NCBI GenBank assembly: GCA_001574975.1
Contig: KQ965754.1
Location: forward strand, 1-13,565
Source: Gonapodya prolifera JEL478
Taxonomy: Eukaryota > Monoblepharomycota > Monoblepharidomycetes > Monoblepharidales > Gonapodyaceae
Length of the DNA: 13,565 nt
Direction of reading: 5' to 3'
A program made the translations under genes and the position numbers. Shown piece after piece: positions 1 through 7,691 of this stretch; the first letter of the stretch is position 1, and each line of letters begins with the position of its first letter. The notes beneath the pieces were generated by a model that was given only the letters and a program-made list of their open reading frames with translations, searched no databases and was not told the origin of the DNA.

Positions 1-943
1 TATCTGGATCGGCTGGATCTTACACCGTGACCATATCGGGCGCTGCGACGTACAAAGGCATAAGCATGTGGGCACGGGACGGATCAGGCACGCACGTGGG
101 CTCGTGGACAGCGCCATCTGGGTTTTCGATCAAGACGGATTGTTCGGAAGGACCAGGCCTGCAACATAGTAATGCGAACACGAAGACCGTAACACAGTTT
201 GCGTGGTCGTCGAGTGGGGTGAATACGGGTGCGACGGTGGTGTTTGAGGCCGTTGGTGAGTTAAGGATTGGTCGATTATGTGAATTCGTGTGTGATATTG
301 TTTCGCTCGACATGATTGGAACTTCGGTACTCAAGTTTTGACCAGTATGAATTCTTGGTTGACTCTCCCCTCGGACTCCTTTGTTGTGGGGAGCTGTATG
401 TTACTCGCGGTCAATCTGTCTATGCAATCGGTCTCTCATCCGCACGTCAAATATACGCCCCCTTTTCCCGGCACAGCCGCAGCTCCAAACGCCACTCCAA
501 CCAGTGCGAACCCCACTCCAACTAGCAGTCCACAGTCTGTTGACAACGATGATGACGGCTCCTCCGACTTTATGAATTCCATAGCAATGGTCTGGATCCG
601 CCAAAACAGGGTACTACTGGTCGCTGGTGCACTTGGTCTGTTATACCTCTCTGTGATGACTACACTTGGTAGAAGTCTGAAGAAGCCTGATAAACGGAGG
701 AAGTTACGGACAGAGCTTCCGAGGACGCCTACGGTCTATTCTTTGGGACCTTGCCAGCGTGACTTCAACCAATCAGCACCCTCTGTTCGTCTACTATCAG
801 TCTGTGATACGACTGAACTCTCAAAAGCGCCACCTCACGTGCTTCGTCAACTCACATATTCAGACTCGTCGACAATTCTGCTCGGAGACGGGCCTTTCAT
901 GGAGGAAGACACATTTGAATGTTATGGTCCTCGAGATCAATGA
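1..943 (+). CDS. Reeler-domain single-pass membrane protein (5' end outside the window)
   Basis: The window opens inside a Reeler (reelin-like) extracellular domain. The spliced model is exons 3-255 (frame starting at base 3), 336-395 and 477-943, giving 259 residues to the TGA at 941-943. Reeler hallmarks are visible: a YKGISMWAR strand, GSW, a Cys before an H-x-N-x-N-x-K motif, a Trp, then a G-x-x-V-x-F-E-A strand. A Pro/Ser/Thr linker and an Asp run follow, then one membrane segment (around VLLVAGALGLLYLSV) and a basic cytoplasmic start (RSLKKPDKRRK) with a tail of roughly 80 residues. Intron 1 is 256-335 (donor GTGAGT, acceptor CAAG) and intron 2 is 396-476 (donor GTATGT, acceptor GGCACAG). 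Both are phase 1 and flank a 60-nt exon also found in the paralogue at 1720-2829. The topology is type I by inference. The ligand is unknown; in animals Reeler domains occur in reelin, ferric-chelate reductases and defence proteins. Family call is fairly sure; exact splicing is probable. Confidence 0.72.
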
Positions 944-1035
944 CCACGTCGCACTGTAATGATAGCAGCGTTTTACAATGTTTTTGGCAGCGATTTTATT
1001 TTGTAATGTATATGTATGTTGTCAATGTTGTGCAG

Positions 1036-1318
1036 ACGTGAGATTTGGCAACATCCACGCACGAACAGCTCAACTGCTTTTGGAACATTTACCGAACAAA
1101 ATATCTGTCAAGAACACATTTCTGGTGCGTGCTATTAAAATGGCAGAAACAGATATTGCGGAGCTTCTTTTGGAGTACAATGGAGCAGATTGTTGGAACG
1201 TACCGATACAGTGATTCGCAGCGGCTCGAAGAAGGGACACGAACGCATGCTTGATCGGTTGTCTAGAGTGTGTGGTGTAGATGTTGATGGAATTTTGGCG
1301 GCGGGCGGCGATGATTGA
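1036..1318 (+). pseudogene. Ankyrin-like gene relic with a frameshift
   Basis: From 1036 one frame reads two ankyrin-like helix signatures, ARTAQLLLEHL and TDIAELLLEYNGAD, then stops at 1212-1214. A second frame, open across the junction near 1180-1215, carries SKKGHERMLDRL and GVDVDG, which also resemble the helix-turn of an ankyrin repeat, and stops at 1316-1318. Neither frame alone gives a complete repeat array, and I see no convincing start codon or flanking exon. I infer a degraded fragment of an ankyrin-repeat gene, although an intron removing the shift cannot be excluded. It lies between the two Reeler genes. The base composition is more AT-rich than the neighbouring genes, in keeping with loss of constraint. 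Confidence 0.4.
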
Positions 1319-1719
1319 AGTTGTTTGTGGTCGAAGGAGCAAGGAAATTGGTCATTTCATCAGAAATTTTATTACTCTTGTACAGCTCCACGACCTGAGG
1401 ATATGCAAGACACGTGTAGACTGCAGCTTGATCAGATTGCCAAGTAATTGATTCACTTGCAGCATCTGGTGCCCAACGACGTGCTTTTTTATCAAGCGAC
1501 TGCTCATGCGATTCAATGAGGAATGAGAGCAAAGAGGGCGACACTAGAACCGCCATTGTAGTGTCCCAGATGGAAGAAGATTTTCCAGTGCAAATTGTGA
1601 CCGGTTCATGGACATAGTTTGTTCAGCGGTCGCCGCCGCATTGTAGTCCCTTCCATGTTTATCCGAAGCCTCCAGGTCATTACTTATATCATCACCTCTG
1701 CCAACGTCCGGAGCCCACG
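1319..1719. other. Intergenic region upstream of the second Reeler gene
   Basis: This 401-base stretch holds the presumed promoter and 5' leader of the Reeler gene starting at 1720. I see no clear TATA box. On the minus strand a frame at 1263-1556 is open for 97 codons from an ATG with A at -3 and G at +4. Its first 80 or so residues look like ordinary protein, but I recognise no domain and its tail overlaps the ankyrin-like relic. It may be a small divergent gene or a chance frame, and is not called here. Confidence 0.3.
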
Positions 1720-2829
1720 ATGCCGCTCCCAAAATCCCACTCAACCGTCGCACTCCTTCTGCTTTCTCTTCCCGCGGCACTCGGCTACTCCTACGGCAGC
1801 TCCTCCACCTGTGTGAGTGTAGCCCCGACCCAAATCGTCTCTCCCAATCACGCTGATCCAACCGCTCGCCCCATCAGTCCATGACCCCCAGTCGCACCAT
1901 GCTTACGCCCGACGCCCACTACTCCCTCCTGGAACCCACCGGATCCCTCTCCGTCCGCCTCACATCTCCCTCCTCCACTGCCCACACCATCACACTCAAC
2001 GACGTCGGACCCTACCTCGGCATCGTCCTGTACGTCCGTTACGCCAACTCGACCCAGCACACCGGGTTGTTCCCCGGGCTCGTGAGTGGGTTCAGGGGTA
2101 TGGATTGTGGTGGGACCAGTGGGACGGCTAGCTCGGTGCAGCACGGAGACGCGAGTAGGAAAACGATCTCGACATTTCAGTGGAGAGGTGATGGCGCGAG
2201 TGGGGTGGGGACGGACGTGGTCGCCGAGGCGATGCGTGAGTTTGAGTTTGGGTTGGTTGACGAGATACGGGTACGAGCCCTTAACATGTTGCGCGTGCAG
2301 TGTGTCGATCACAATGGCAGTGTTTTACTGTGCGGCCGGTGCAGTTCACTGTTGGCACAGGTGAGTATTATCCCAGTGGGATTGATCTTGTGTTTCATTG
2401 TTAACAACGGAAACCACACCGTCCAGATTCAGGCTCCATACCGTCCACGTTTGTCCGTCCTATCACGTACTGGGACTTTCTGAGGGGCGACTGTAAGTTG
2501 ACCCTTTCGAGCCTCTATCGTGCTCTTTGCATTGGATCAAAAGAAATCGACGGCTGACACTGAACCTGACAATTCCACCCAGACGTCCTCTACGTGATCT
2601 GGTGCATGGGCACTTTCATGTTCCTCGTACGTTGTTTCTTTTCTCTGTTCTTGTGACTTATTTGCCGGGACCCGGCGCTAACCCGACACCCGTCGACCTC
2701 CACCTCTCGAACTTCCAGATCGGCCTCATAGTATCCGCCATCGTGCGGTGGCAGGAAAAGAAGTTCGTGAAGAAGATGGAATCCAAACGCGAGACGCTTG
2801 GATATCCTGGATACAGCGTGGTGATGTGA
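1720..2829 (+). CDS. Reeler-domain single-pass membrane protein, complete
   Basis: The model has six exons: 1720-1812, 1878-2235, 2301-2360, 2433-2492, 2583-2626 and 2719-2829. This gives 241 residues with all intron phases agreeing. The start ATG has A at -3 and opens a signal peptide (KSHSTVALLLLSLPAALG). The Reeler domain spans about residues 31-155, with Cys31 followed by SMTPS, Cys108, His120 and Trp133 as hallmark positions. After a short linker (TYWDFLRGD) a long membrane segment runs through YVLYVIWCMGTF and IGLIVSAIV, followed by a basic cytoplasmic tail of about 30 residues ending at TGA 2827-2829. Donors are GTGAGT (three times), GTAAGT and GTACGT; branch-like CTGAT, TTAAC and CTAAC motifs precede acceptors. 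The acceptor at 2426 is a possible alternative to 2432 and adds two residues. It should be a type I surface protein, a tandem paralogue of the gene at 1-943 with a shorter linker and tail. The ligand is unknown. Confidence 0.78.
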
Positions 2830-3349
2830 GCCATGAGCTCGATCGGGCGGTTCGGGGTGCTTACCGGCCCTGGTTGGAGCAACGTGCCAGGGCTGTTTGT
2901 AAGATTTGGCTTGTGTCGCAAGGAATTAGGATCAGCCAGGTGCTGGTCCGTTTATGTAGTTATTCTCTTCGTATCTGTGCTTAAATCTTCATCCATTGTA
3001 TGTATCATTACCCATTCGGAATTGAGTCGAGGTTATCTCTACATGTCGCTCCTTCAACGCTCGTTGAGTGGCTCAAACGGAAATGCATTCGAAAGTTTGG
3101 GGTAAATTCAACACCCAACTATTCTCTGATATCGAAATAATTCCCTAAGAAGAAGAAGAAAGAGAGAAAGAGAACGGAAGAACGTATTGACTCGGCAAAG
3201 GGATCTCATGCTGGCACTGGAACTCGCATTCCACTTCCCACCGCTCTAAAACAATGCGGCATCGGCACTCCCTCACACAACCCCACACAACCGCTCAAAC
3301 CGCCCAAAACCCCCTCCTTCCTCCCCTTTGCCCCGGCACCATCCCACCA
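2830..3349. other. Intergenic region between convergent genes
   Basis: This 520-base stretch separates the 3' ends of the second Reeler gene (+) and the RGG-rich gene (-), so it should hold both 3' UTRs. A frame at 2833-3105 is open for 90 codons but begins just after the Reeler stop and shows no domain. A purine-only tract rich in AAG and GAGA lies at about 3149-3175. I see no gene, terminator motif or repeat of note. Confidence 0.5.
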
Positions 3350-4771
3350 CTACAAATCCCACCCCCTCGACCCTCCCTTATACTTCCGCTTCGGCGGGGC
3401 GTCCGGTGCCGGCGCCGGCACCGGCGCCGGCGTGGGAGCGTCCCGTTGTCTTCCTGAAGTTGAGGTTGAGGTTGATGTGTACGTGTGACTCCCACTCCCC
3501 GTGTACTCGTACTCGTACTCGAACTCGTCGCGTGACCGCTTGCTCACGCCCGAGTTGGCCGAGCCGTCCAGCGGCGTCCCAAAAGGAGGCGGGTACCTCC
3601 CGTCGCCTGCTTGGGGGTATGAACCTGACCCGTAGCTGTCCCTTCTCGTTGCTGAGTACGAGTCAACCGGGTTGGACGGCGGGGTTCTGTCCCGTCTCGT
3701 GGAGGTGTATGGGTCCACCTGGTTGGCCGATGACGGGATCCTGTCGTGTGCGGATCCGTAGCCGTCCCTGTCCCGCCTCGTGGCTGCGTACTGGTCCACC
3801 GGGTTAGAAGGCGGGGTTCTGTCGTAGCTGTTCCGCCTGCCTCCGTCGTATCCGCTGTCTCGTTCGCCCCCTCCTCCGTATCCGCCATCGCGACCCGCGT
3901 GGGGAGACCAATCCATGTCACGCCTCTCCCCGTCTCCTCGCTCGTCCCGCTGAGTGGTTCGGTTGTCGTACGGCCAAGCAGACCTGGGATCAGGGTACCC
4001 CTGGCGGGTGTCATATCCCCCTTGCCGATCCTCGTACGGTCTCGCACTCGGAGGTGGGCCAGGGTCGACAGGAGCGCGCCCATACGCGTCGAAGTCGGGG
4101 TCCTCCCAGGGTTGGCGGTGCGGGTTGATCTCGGGTCTCGGTGGCGAGGGAGCAGGAGCGGGGCGGCGGTCGAAGTTGTCTCGCTGGCCGTACGCACTTC
4201 GGTCGTCCCTTCCCGCTCGGTCGTTGGGATAACCGCCTCGGTCGCTATAGACGTCCCTCCGGCCAGTACGACCATCTCGGGATCCAGACCAGTCGTCTCG
4301 TCCACCACCACCACGGTCGTCCCGATACGTCCCACCGCGGCCATCTCCCCCAGTCACCCTGCGGTCGTCTAGTCCACCTCCACCATGACGGTCGTCACGA
4401 TAAGGCCCACCACGGTCATCTCTGCCTCCACCGCGGTCATCCCTCCCACCTTTCCCTCCACCCCCGCCGTACCCTTGCCGTCCGTCATCATGGGGCTGCC
4501 CCCGGTAGCCAGTGGAATTATACCCTTGTCCTCGGCCAGGAACGCCTCGAGCTCCACCTCCACCGCCTCTCATCAGGTTCTCCCAGGCCTTGTCTGAGGA
4601 TTCACCCCAGCCGTTTAACGGGTTGGGCGGGGTGGGCGCGGTGCTCGGGTTTGGGTTAGCGTTTAGAAGTCCCTGATAACGGTACTGGAAGGTGAATGGG
4701 CGCGGGGAACGAACCGGAAGTGTATTCTTTACCTCGAGTTCCGCGTTGAGCCTTGCAAGGTTTGTAGCCAT
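3350..4771 (-). CDS. Low-complexity RGG/RDD-repeat protein, possibly RNA-binding
   Basis: This is an intronless frame of 473 residues if it starts at the ATG at 4771-4769, which has A at -3 and G at +4. The frame is open 8 codons further upstream but only from a GTG, which I reject for a eukaryote. The N-terminal 60 or so residues (LARLNAELEVKNTLP, FTFQYRYQGLL) could be folded. The rest is disordered: Gly-rich stretches, many RDDR and RGG-like units, three near-copies of an SNPVD-x-Y-x-x-TRRD unit, Tyr/Glu and Ser/Thr alternations, a Pro/Ala run, and a basic PPKRKYKGG end that could serve nuclear import. RGG-type regions usually bind RNA or drive condensate formation; that role is inferred from composition only. 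I recognise no named family. It is convergent with the Reeler gene at 1720-2829. Confidence 0.75.
   Translation of the reverse strand: MATNLARLNAELEVKNTLPVRSPRPFTFQYRYQGLLNANPNPSTAPTPPNPLNGWGESSDKAWENLMRGGGGGARGVPGRGQGYNSTGYRGQPHDDGRQGYGGGGGKGGRDDRGGGRDDRGGPYRDDRHGGGGLDDRRVTGGDGRGGTYRDDRGGGGRDDWSGSRDGRTGRRDVYSDRGGYPNDRAGRDDRSAYGQRDNFDRRPAPAPSPPRPEINPHRQPWEDPDFDAYGRAPVDPGPPPSARPYEDRQGGYDTRQGYPDPRSAWPYDNRTTQRDERGDGERRDMDWSPHAGRDGGYGGGGERDSGYDGGRRNSYDRTPPSNPVDQYAATRRDRDGYGSAHDRIPSSANQVDPYTSTRRDRTPPSNPVDSYSATRRDSYGSGSYPQAGDGRYPPPFGTPLDGSANSGVSKRSRDEFEYEYEYTGSGSHTYTSTSTSTSGRQRDAPTPAPVPAPAPDAPPKRKYKGGSRGWDL
3642..3829 (-). repeat. Three in-frame copies of an SNPVD-TRRD unit
   Basis: Within the RGG-rich gene, about 25 codons are repeated imperfectly three times, with cores SNPVDQYAATRRD, ANQVDPYTSTRRD and SNPVDSYSATRRD. 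The first and third are preceded by DRTPP, the middle by DRIPS. The copies stay in frame, as expected for repeat expansion within a coding region. Confidence 0.7.
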
Positions 4772-5084
4772 TATGTCAGTGTCGAGGACGAGCACGGGAA
4801 ACGTGATGGGGTGTTATGAAATTGCTGAACTCGATCACACGCGACAGGCGGTGAGCAGAGGGAGTCCACGCGGGGAGACAAGGAGACGGACAAAGGAGAC
4901 AGCGGCAGGAAAGACGGCGCGTTGATTGGGTGGAGACGATTAAGGCTGCTGCTTTCTTGAGTGGAAGGAGCAGAGGAGAGAATATTCTTCCGATGATTAG
5001 CCGCCAACTGTACCGGTTTTGTTCATCATTCGAAAGAAATGGAAGTAATTGTTTCAGAAACGATACTAAAATGGATGTAAACAG
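4772..5084. other. 5' flank of the RGG-rich gene
   Basis: This 313-base stretch lies between the start of the RGG-rich gene and the end of the F-box gene's open frame, both on the minus strand. It should contain the promoter and 5' leader of the RGG-rich gene and the 3' UTR of the F-box gene. I see no convincing TATA box and no further coding signal. Confidence 0.4.
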
Positions 5085-5450
5085 CTATTCCTGGCTCTTC
5101 CGTTGCAGTTTCCTCCTTGGTGCCGAGAGTAGGTTGGAAGAACGGTCATCGTCACCGATTCCGATGGTCCTTCGCCACTCATCAGTACAGTCTTTTTTTG
5201 CAGTATCCTCTGTCCAACCATCAGGAACTCGTATTGCCTCGTTCTTAATGCAAACTTCTCCAGCCAACACCTTTGGTGACACCAATGCTGTTTGTCGCGA
5301 AGTACGCCCGCGAAAAGTCTTGTACTTGAACGTAATGTCTGGAGGAAGATCATCCAGTAATCTCCGAGTCACGGATGGATGGATATTATCCATCGAAAAT
5401 GAGAAGATATTGCCACTGAGGGCAAACTCAGAGAAATTGCGTGGCAAAGA
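5085..5450 (-). pseudogene. In-frame continuation of the F-box gene after a premature TGA
   Basis: The F-box frame meets TGA at 5453-5451, yet the same frame stays open for a further 121 codons to a stop at 5087-5085. The text across the junction, LCQEVGDFEALS then stop then SLPRNFSEFALSGN, reads like one leucine-rich stretch, and Leu/Phe-rich sequence continues (VTRRLLDDLPPDITF). No frameshift is needed, and no intron of this genome's usual size with matching phase obviously removes the stop. I infer that the segment was the C-terminal part of the F-box protein and is now cut off by a nonsense change, or that the TGA is read through or is a sequencing error. Confidence 0.5.
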
Positions 5451-6059
5451 TCAACTCAAGGCTTCAAAGTCACCGACCTCCTGGCACAAATCGCGCCCCA
5501 CAAGTGTCACTTGTGAAATATTCGCGACGTTGAAGACTATTCCGGATCGACCAAGCAACCCTATGAAATGAAGCGGCGCATTCTCCGTCACAAACGAGGA
5601 TAGAAGTTCCCGCAGATTCACCCCGTCGTCCCCGAATGACGTGCGCGGATACACAAACACTGTCGCCCTGAACGACGTCCAAGCAACATTGTTCTCCGCC
5701 TCCGCCTCCGCCGCAACAAGCGAGAACTCGACGGGGCAAAAGAACTCGCACGATATTCTGCGCTCGACGTCCGCGTACTGGACAGCATCAAAGTCCGAAT
5801 CATCAGGCGGGTCAAAGCTCAAAGTGACAGAACAATCGATCGCAACGGTGTTGCCGCCAGGACATCCGGGAATCGCGTTCACAGTTGCGGCTCTAAACGC
5901 GCGGCAAACGAGCGGGACTGTCGCGTAGAATGTGCGTGGGGGCAGCAAACGGAATATTCGGTGAAAAGTTTCCAGAGGAAGGCGATTGATGCCAGCCGGC
6001 GACGAGGAGACGGAGATGGGGAGCTCGGATGGAGACTCCTGCATGATCTGCAGAGGCAT
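5451..6059 (-). CDS. F-box protein, apparently truncated by an in-frame stop
   Basis: The ATG at 6059-6057 opens a 202-residue frame. Residues 24-60 match an F-box: INRLPLETFHRIFRLLPPRT, then the V-P-L-V-C-R-A-F-R core. F-box proteins bind Skp1 and act as substrate adaptors of SCF ubiquitin ligases; the downstream region selects the target. Here that region (about 61-202) has weak leucine-rich character (INLRELL-like and FIGLLGRSGIVF stretches) but no domain I can name. The frame ends at TGA 5453-5451 and then continues open in the same frame to 5085, which would make 323 residues, a more usual length. It may therefore be a truncated allele or pseudogene. It is divergent from the gene at 6327, with 267 bases between the starts. 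Confidence 0.72.
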   Translation of the reverse strand: MPLQIMQESPSELPISVSSSPAGINRLPLETFHRIFRLLPPRTFYATVPLVCRAFRAATVNAIPGCPGGNTVAIDCSVTLSFDPPDDSDFDAVQYADVERRISCEFFCPVEFSLVAAEAEAENNVAWTSFRATVFVYPRTSFGDDGVNLRELLSSFVTENAPLHFIGLLGRSGIVFNVANISQVTLVGRDLCQEVGDFEALS

Positions 6060-6326
6060 CGTGTGAAGCGATCGAAGCTATTCGTACCGAACAGTGAAGG
6101 TAGCTCACGATGAAGAGATCTTGGCACGCGACGACCAAAGACCAAAAACAGCGATCAATGCGAGGTCAGCAGATAGGCGGGGAAGAGCGACGCTTTTCGG
6201 AGCCTTTACCGGTAGAAAGCGATGTGGTGACCGTCAATCGTTTCAGGACTGCTCCTCTGGAACGAACGTTGGTGTCCGCAGCCTGATCACGCCCGTCTCT
6301 CCCGCAATACCTCCACACTAATCCCA
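6060..6326. promoter_or_regulatory. Divergent promoter region
   Basis: These 267 bases separate the starts of the F-box gene (-) and the Ser/Pro-rich gene (+), so both promoters must lie here or overlap the leaders. A pyrimidine-rich stretch (about 6290-6322) sits just before the ATG at 6327, a common feature of fungal core promoters. No TATA box is evident. Confidence 0.4.
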
Positions 6327-7582
6327 ATGGGTGTCAAGGATCTCATATCATCGTTCCAAGCAAAGGCCGCATCGTCGAACGTACCGCCCATCCAGCCCAA
6401 ACCAAATGCTCGACAGGCGCGTTCAGCATCCCCGTCTCCGACATCTCCTTCTGCAAATTCCGCGTCACCGTCCTCGCCATCAGCCGAAGGACACTCACCG
6501 TCAAAAGTCGCTGCAGTAGCGCACCGTTTCGAGGTGTTTCAGTCTCCCGTGCAGGGGGTGACAAGGAACGGATCAGTTGGGAAGCCGAAGCATGGGCCAG
6601 GAGGGAAAGATACGAAAAGTCCGACGCATGTCGCGCCGCCGACCGTGCAGTCAAATGTGATGGACGGAGGGCGGAAGGTGGAGAAGAACTCCCGATCAAT
6701 TACAGTTGCATCGAATCAGTCACGAAAAGAAGCATCACCACAGTCAGAGGACGCAGCTACACTGATAAAGTCAAGTGGACTTTCTGGACCGAAGGAAGAG
6801 GAACAGAGTCCACGAAGCGCACCTCAACCAAATGTTACACATGAAAGCACATCAGACAGTTCCCCTCCACCCACAGCAGTCGCTTCAGACACGTCACCTT
6901 CGCTCTCGTCTTCAGAACCCCACGGCACCTCAGGTTCCAAAATCCTCCCGTCCACACTCGACACCGCTGTCGTGCAAAGAGGCCTTGCCGCGATGATCGC
7001 CCGTGGTGGGATCGCGGGTGGCATGCGCGTCAGGTCGAAGGGTGGGCTGTATCAGGTTGAGAAGGAAGATGAGTTGAGTGAGACAGAGACTGCAGGTGGA
7101 TCGGAAGCTGCGGGAGAGAGGCATGGCGAAAGTGGGAATCCCGATGTAGGTTCACGTCTTCATCTCTGTCCACGCACCCTCAAGCCAACCGATATTATCT
7201 ATCCTATCATCACAAGGTCTCACTTCCGTCCTCGGCAGGGGTCTCCTCAGCCCTTCACGACCCCCACCCTCCGAGGGGACCACTTCCCAAACTGAATCCC
7301 AAATTCGAGCGAGCTCGCGGGCCGGCAAGACGTGGTGGGAAGGCAGGACGGTCTGCTGGTCGGAACGCGAGTGACCCCGAAGTTCTGGCAACTGATGCCG
7401 ACGCGGACAAGATCAATGACATGGAGGGGGGGAACGGAGACTTGGATCAAAAGGAGGTCGAAGACCCGTCCAACCCTTCAAACGTGCACGGCCGTGATCT
7501 GCACGGTCGCGAAACGTCCGAGGGAGCAAGCTCTGGAGATGGACACCGAGGTGGGGATCGCATAATCGAGGATGGCGTATGA
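6327..7582 (+). CDS. Disordered Ser/Pro-rich protein of unknown function
   Basis: Exons 6327-7145 and 7217-7582 give 394 residues. The 71-nt intron has donor GTAGGT and acceptor CACAAG, phase 0. The acceptor was chosen because it is the one that joins the frame KLNPKFERARGPARRGGK to the first exon; the CAG acceptors at 7238 and 7250 are out of phase. Without splicing the frame would end at 7295. The N-terminus (MGVKDLISSFQAKA) may form a short amphipathic helix. Residues 25-205 are mostly Ser, Pro, Thr and Lys with many SP sites, which suggests proline-directed phosphorylation. Residues 211-247 (LDTAVVQRGLAAMIARGG, then GGMRVRSKGG) look more ordered and may be the conserved core. The C-terminal part is basic, then acidic. 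I do not recognise the family. Confidence 0.72.
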
Positions 7583-7691
7583 TACAATTATTGATCGATA
7601 TGCAGCGAGTACACTTGAAAATTGTTGCGTAAATGATGGGGTGGCATGTAACGGTACTTAGAGTGAAATACAAAGCAATGACGAGCATTCC

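Noticed and set aside
1848-2312. 154-codon minus-strand frame across the second Reeler gene
   Set aside because: It is antisense to a well-supported signal peptide and Reeler exon and has no domain; GC-rich shadow.
2833-3105. 90-codon plus-strand frame after the second Reeler gene
   Set aside because: It starts just 3 bases after the Reeler stop codon, has no recognisable motif and most likely lies in the 3' UTR.
3405-3433. GC-rich near-palindromic GCCGGCGCCGGC tract, a possible hairpin or terminator
   Set aside because: It encodes the Pro/Ala/Val run near the C-terminus of the RGG-rich protein, and its symmetry follows from the repeated codons.
3544-4659. Long open frames overlapping the RGG-rich gene on both strands (3746-4372 and 4141-4659 on plus, 3544-4344 on minus)
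   Set aside because: High GC and the repetitive Gly/Arg/Asp codons keep all frames open; these shadows show only compositional text such as Val/Ser or His-rich strings.
4771-4795. Upstream GTG start for the RGG-rich gene
   Set aside because: Nuclear eukaryotic genes rarely start at GTG, and an ATG in good context lies 8 codons downstream.
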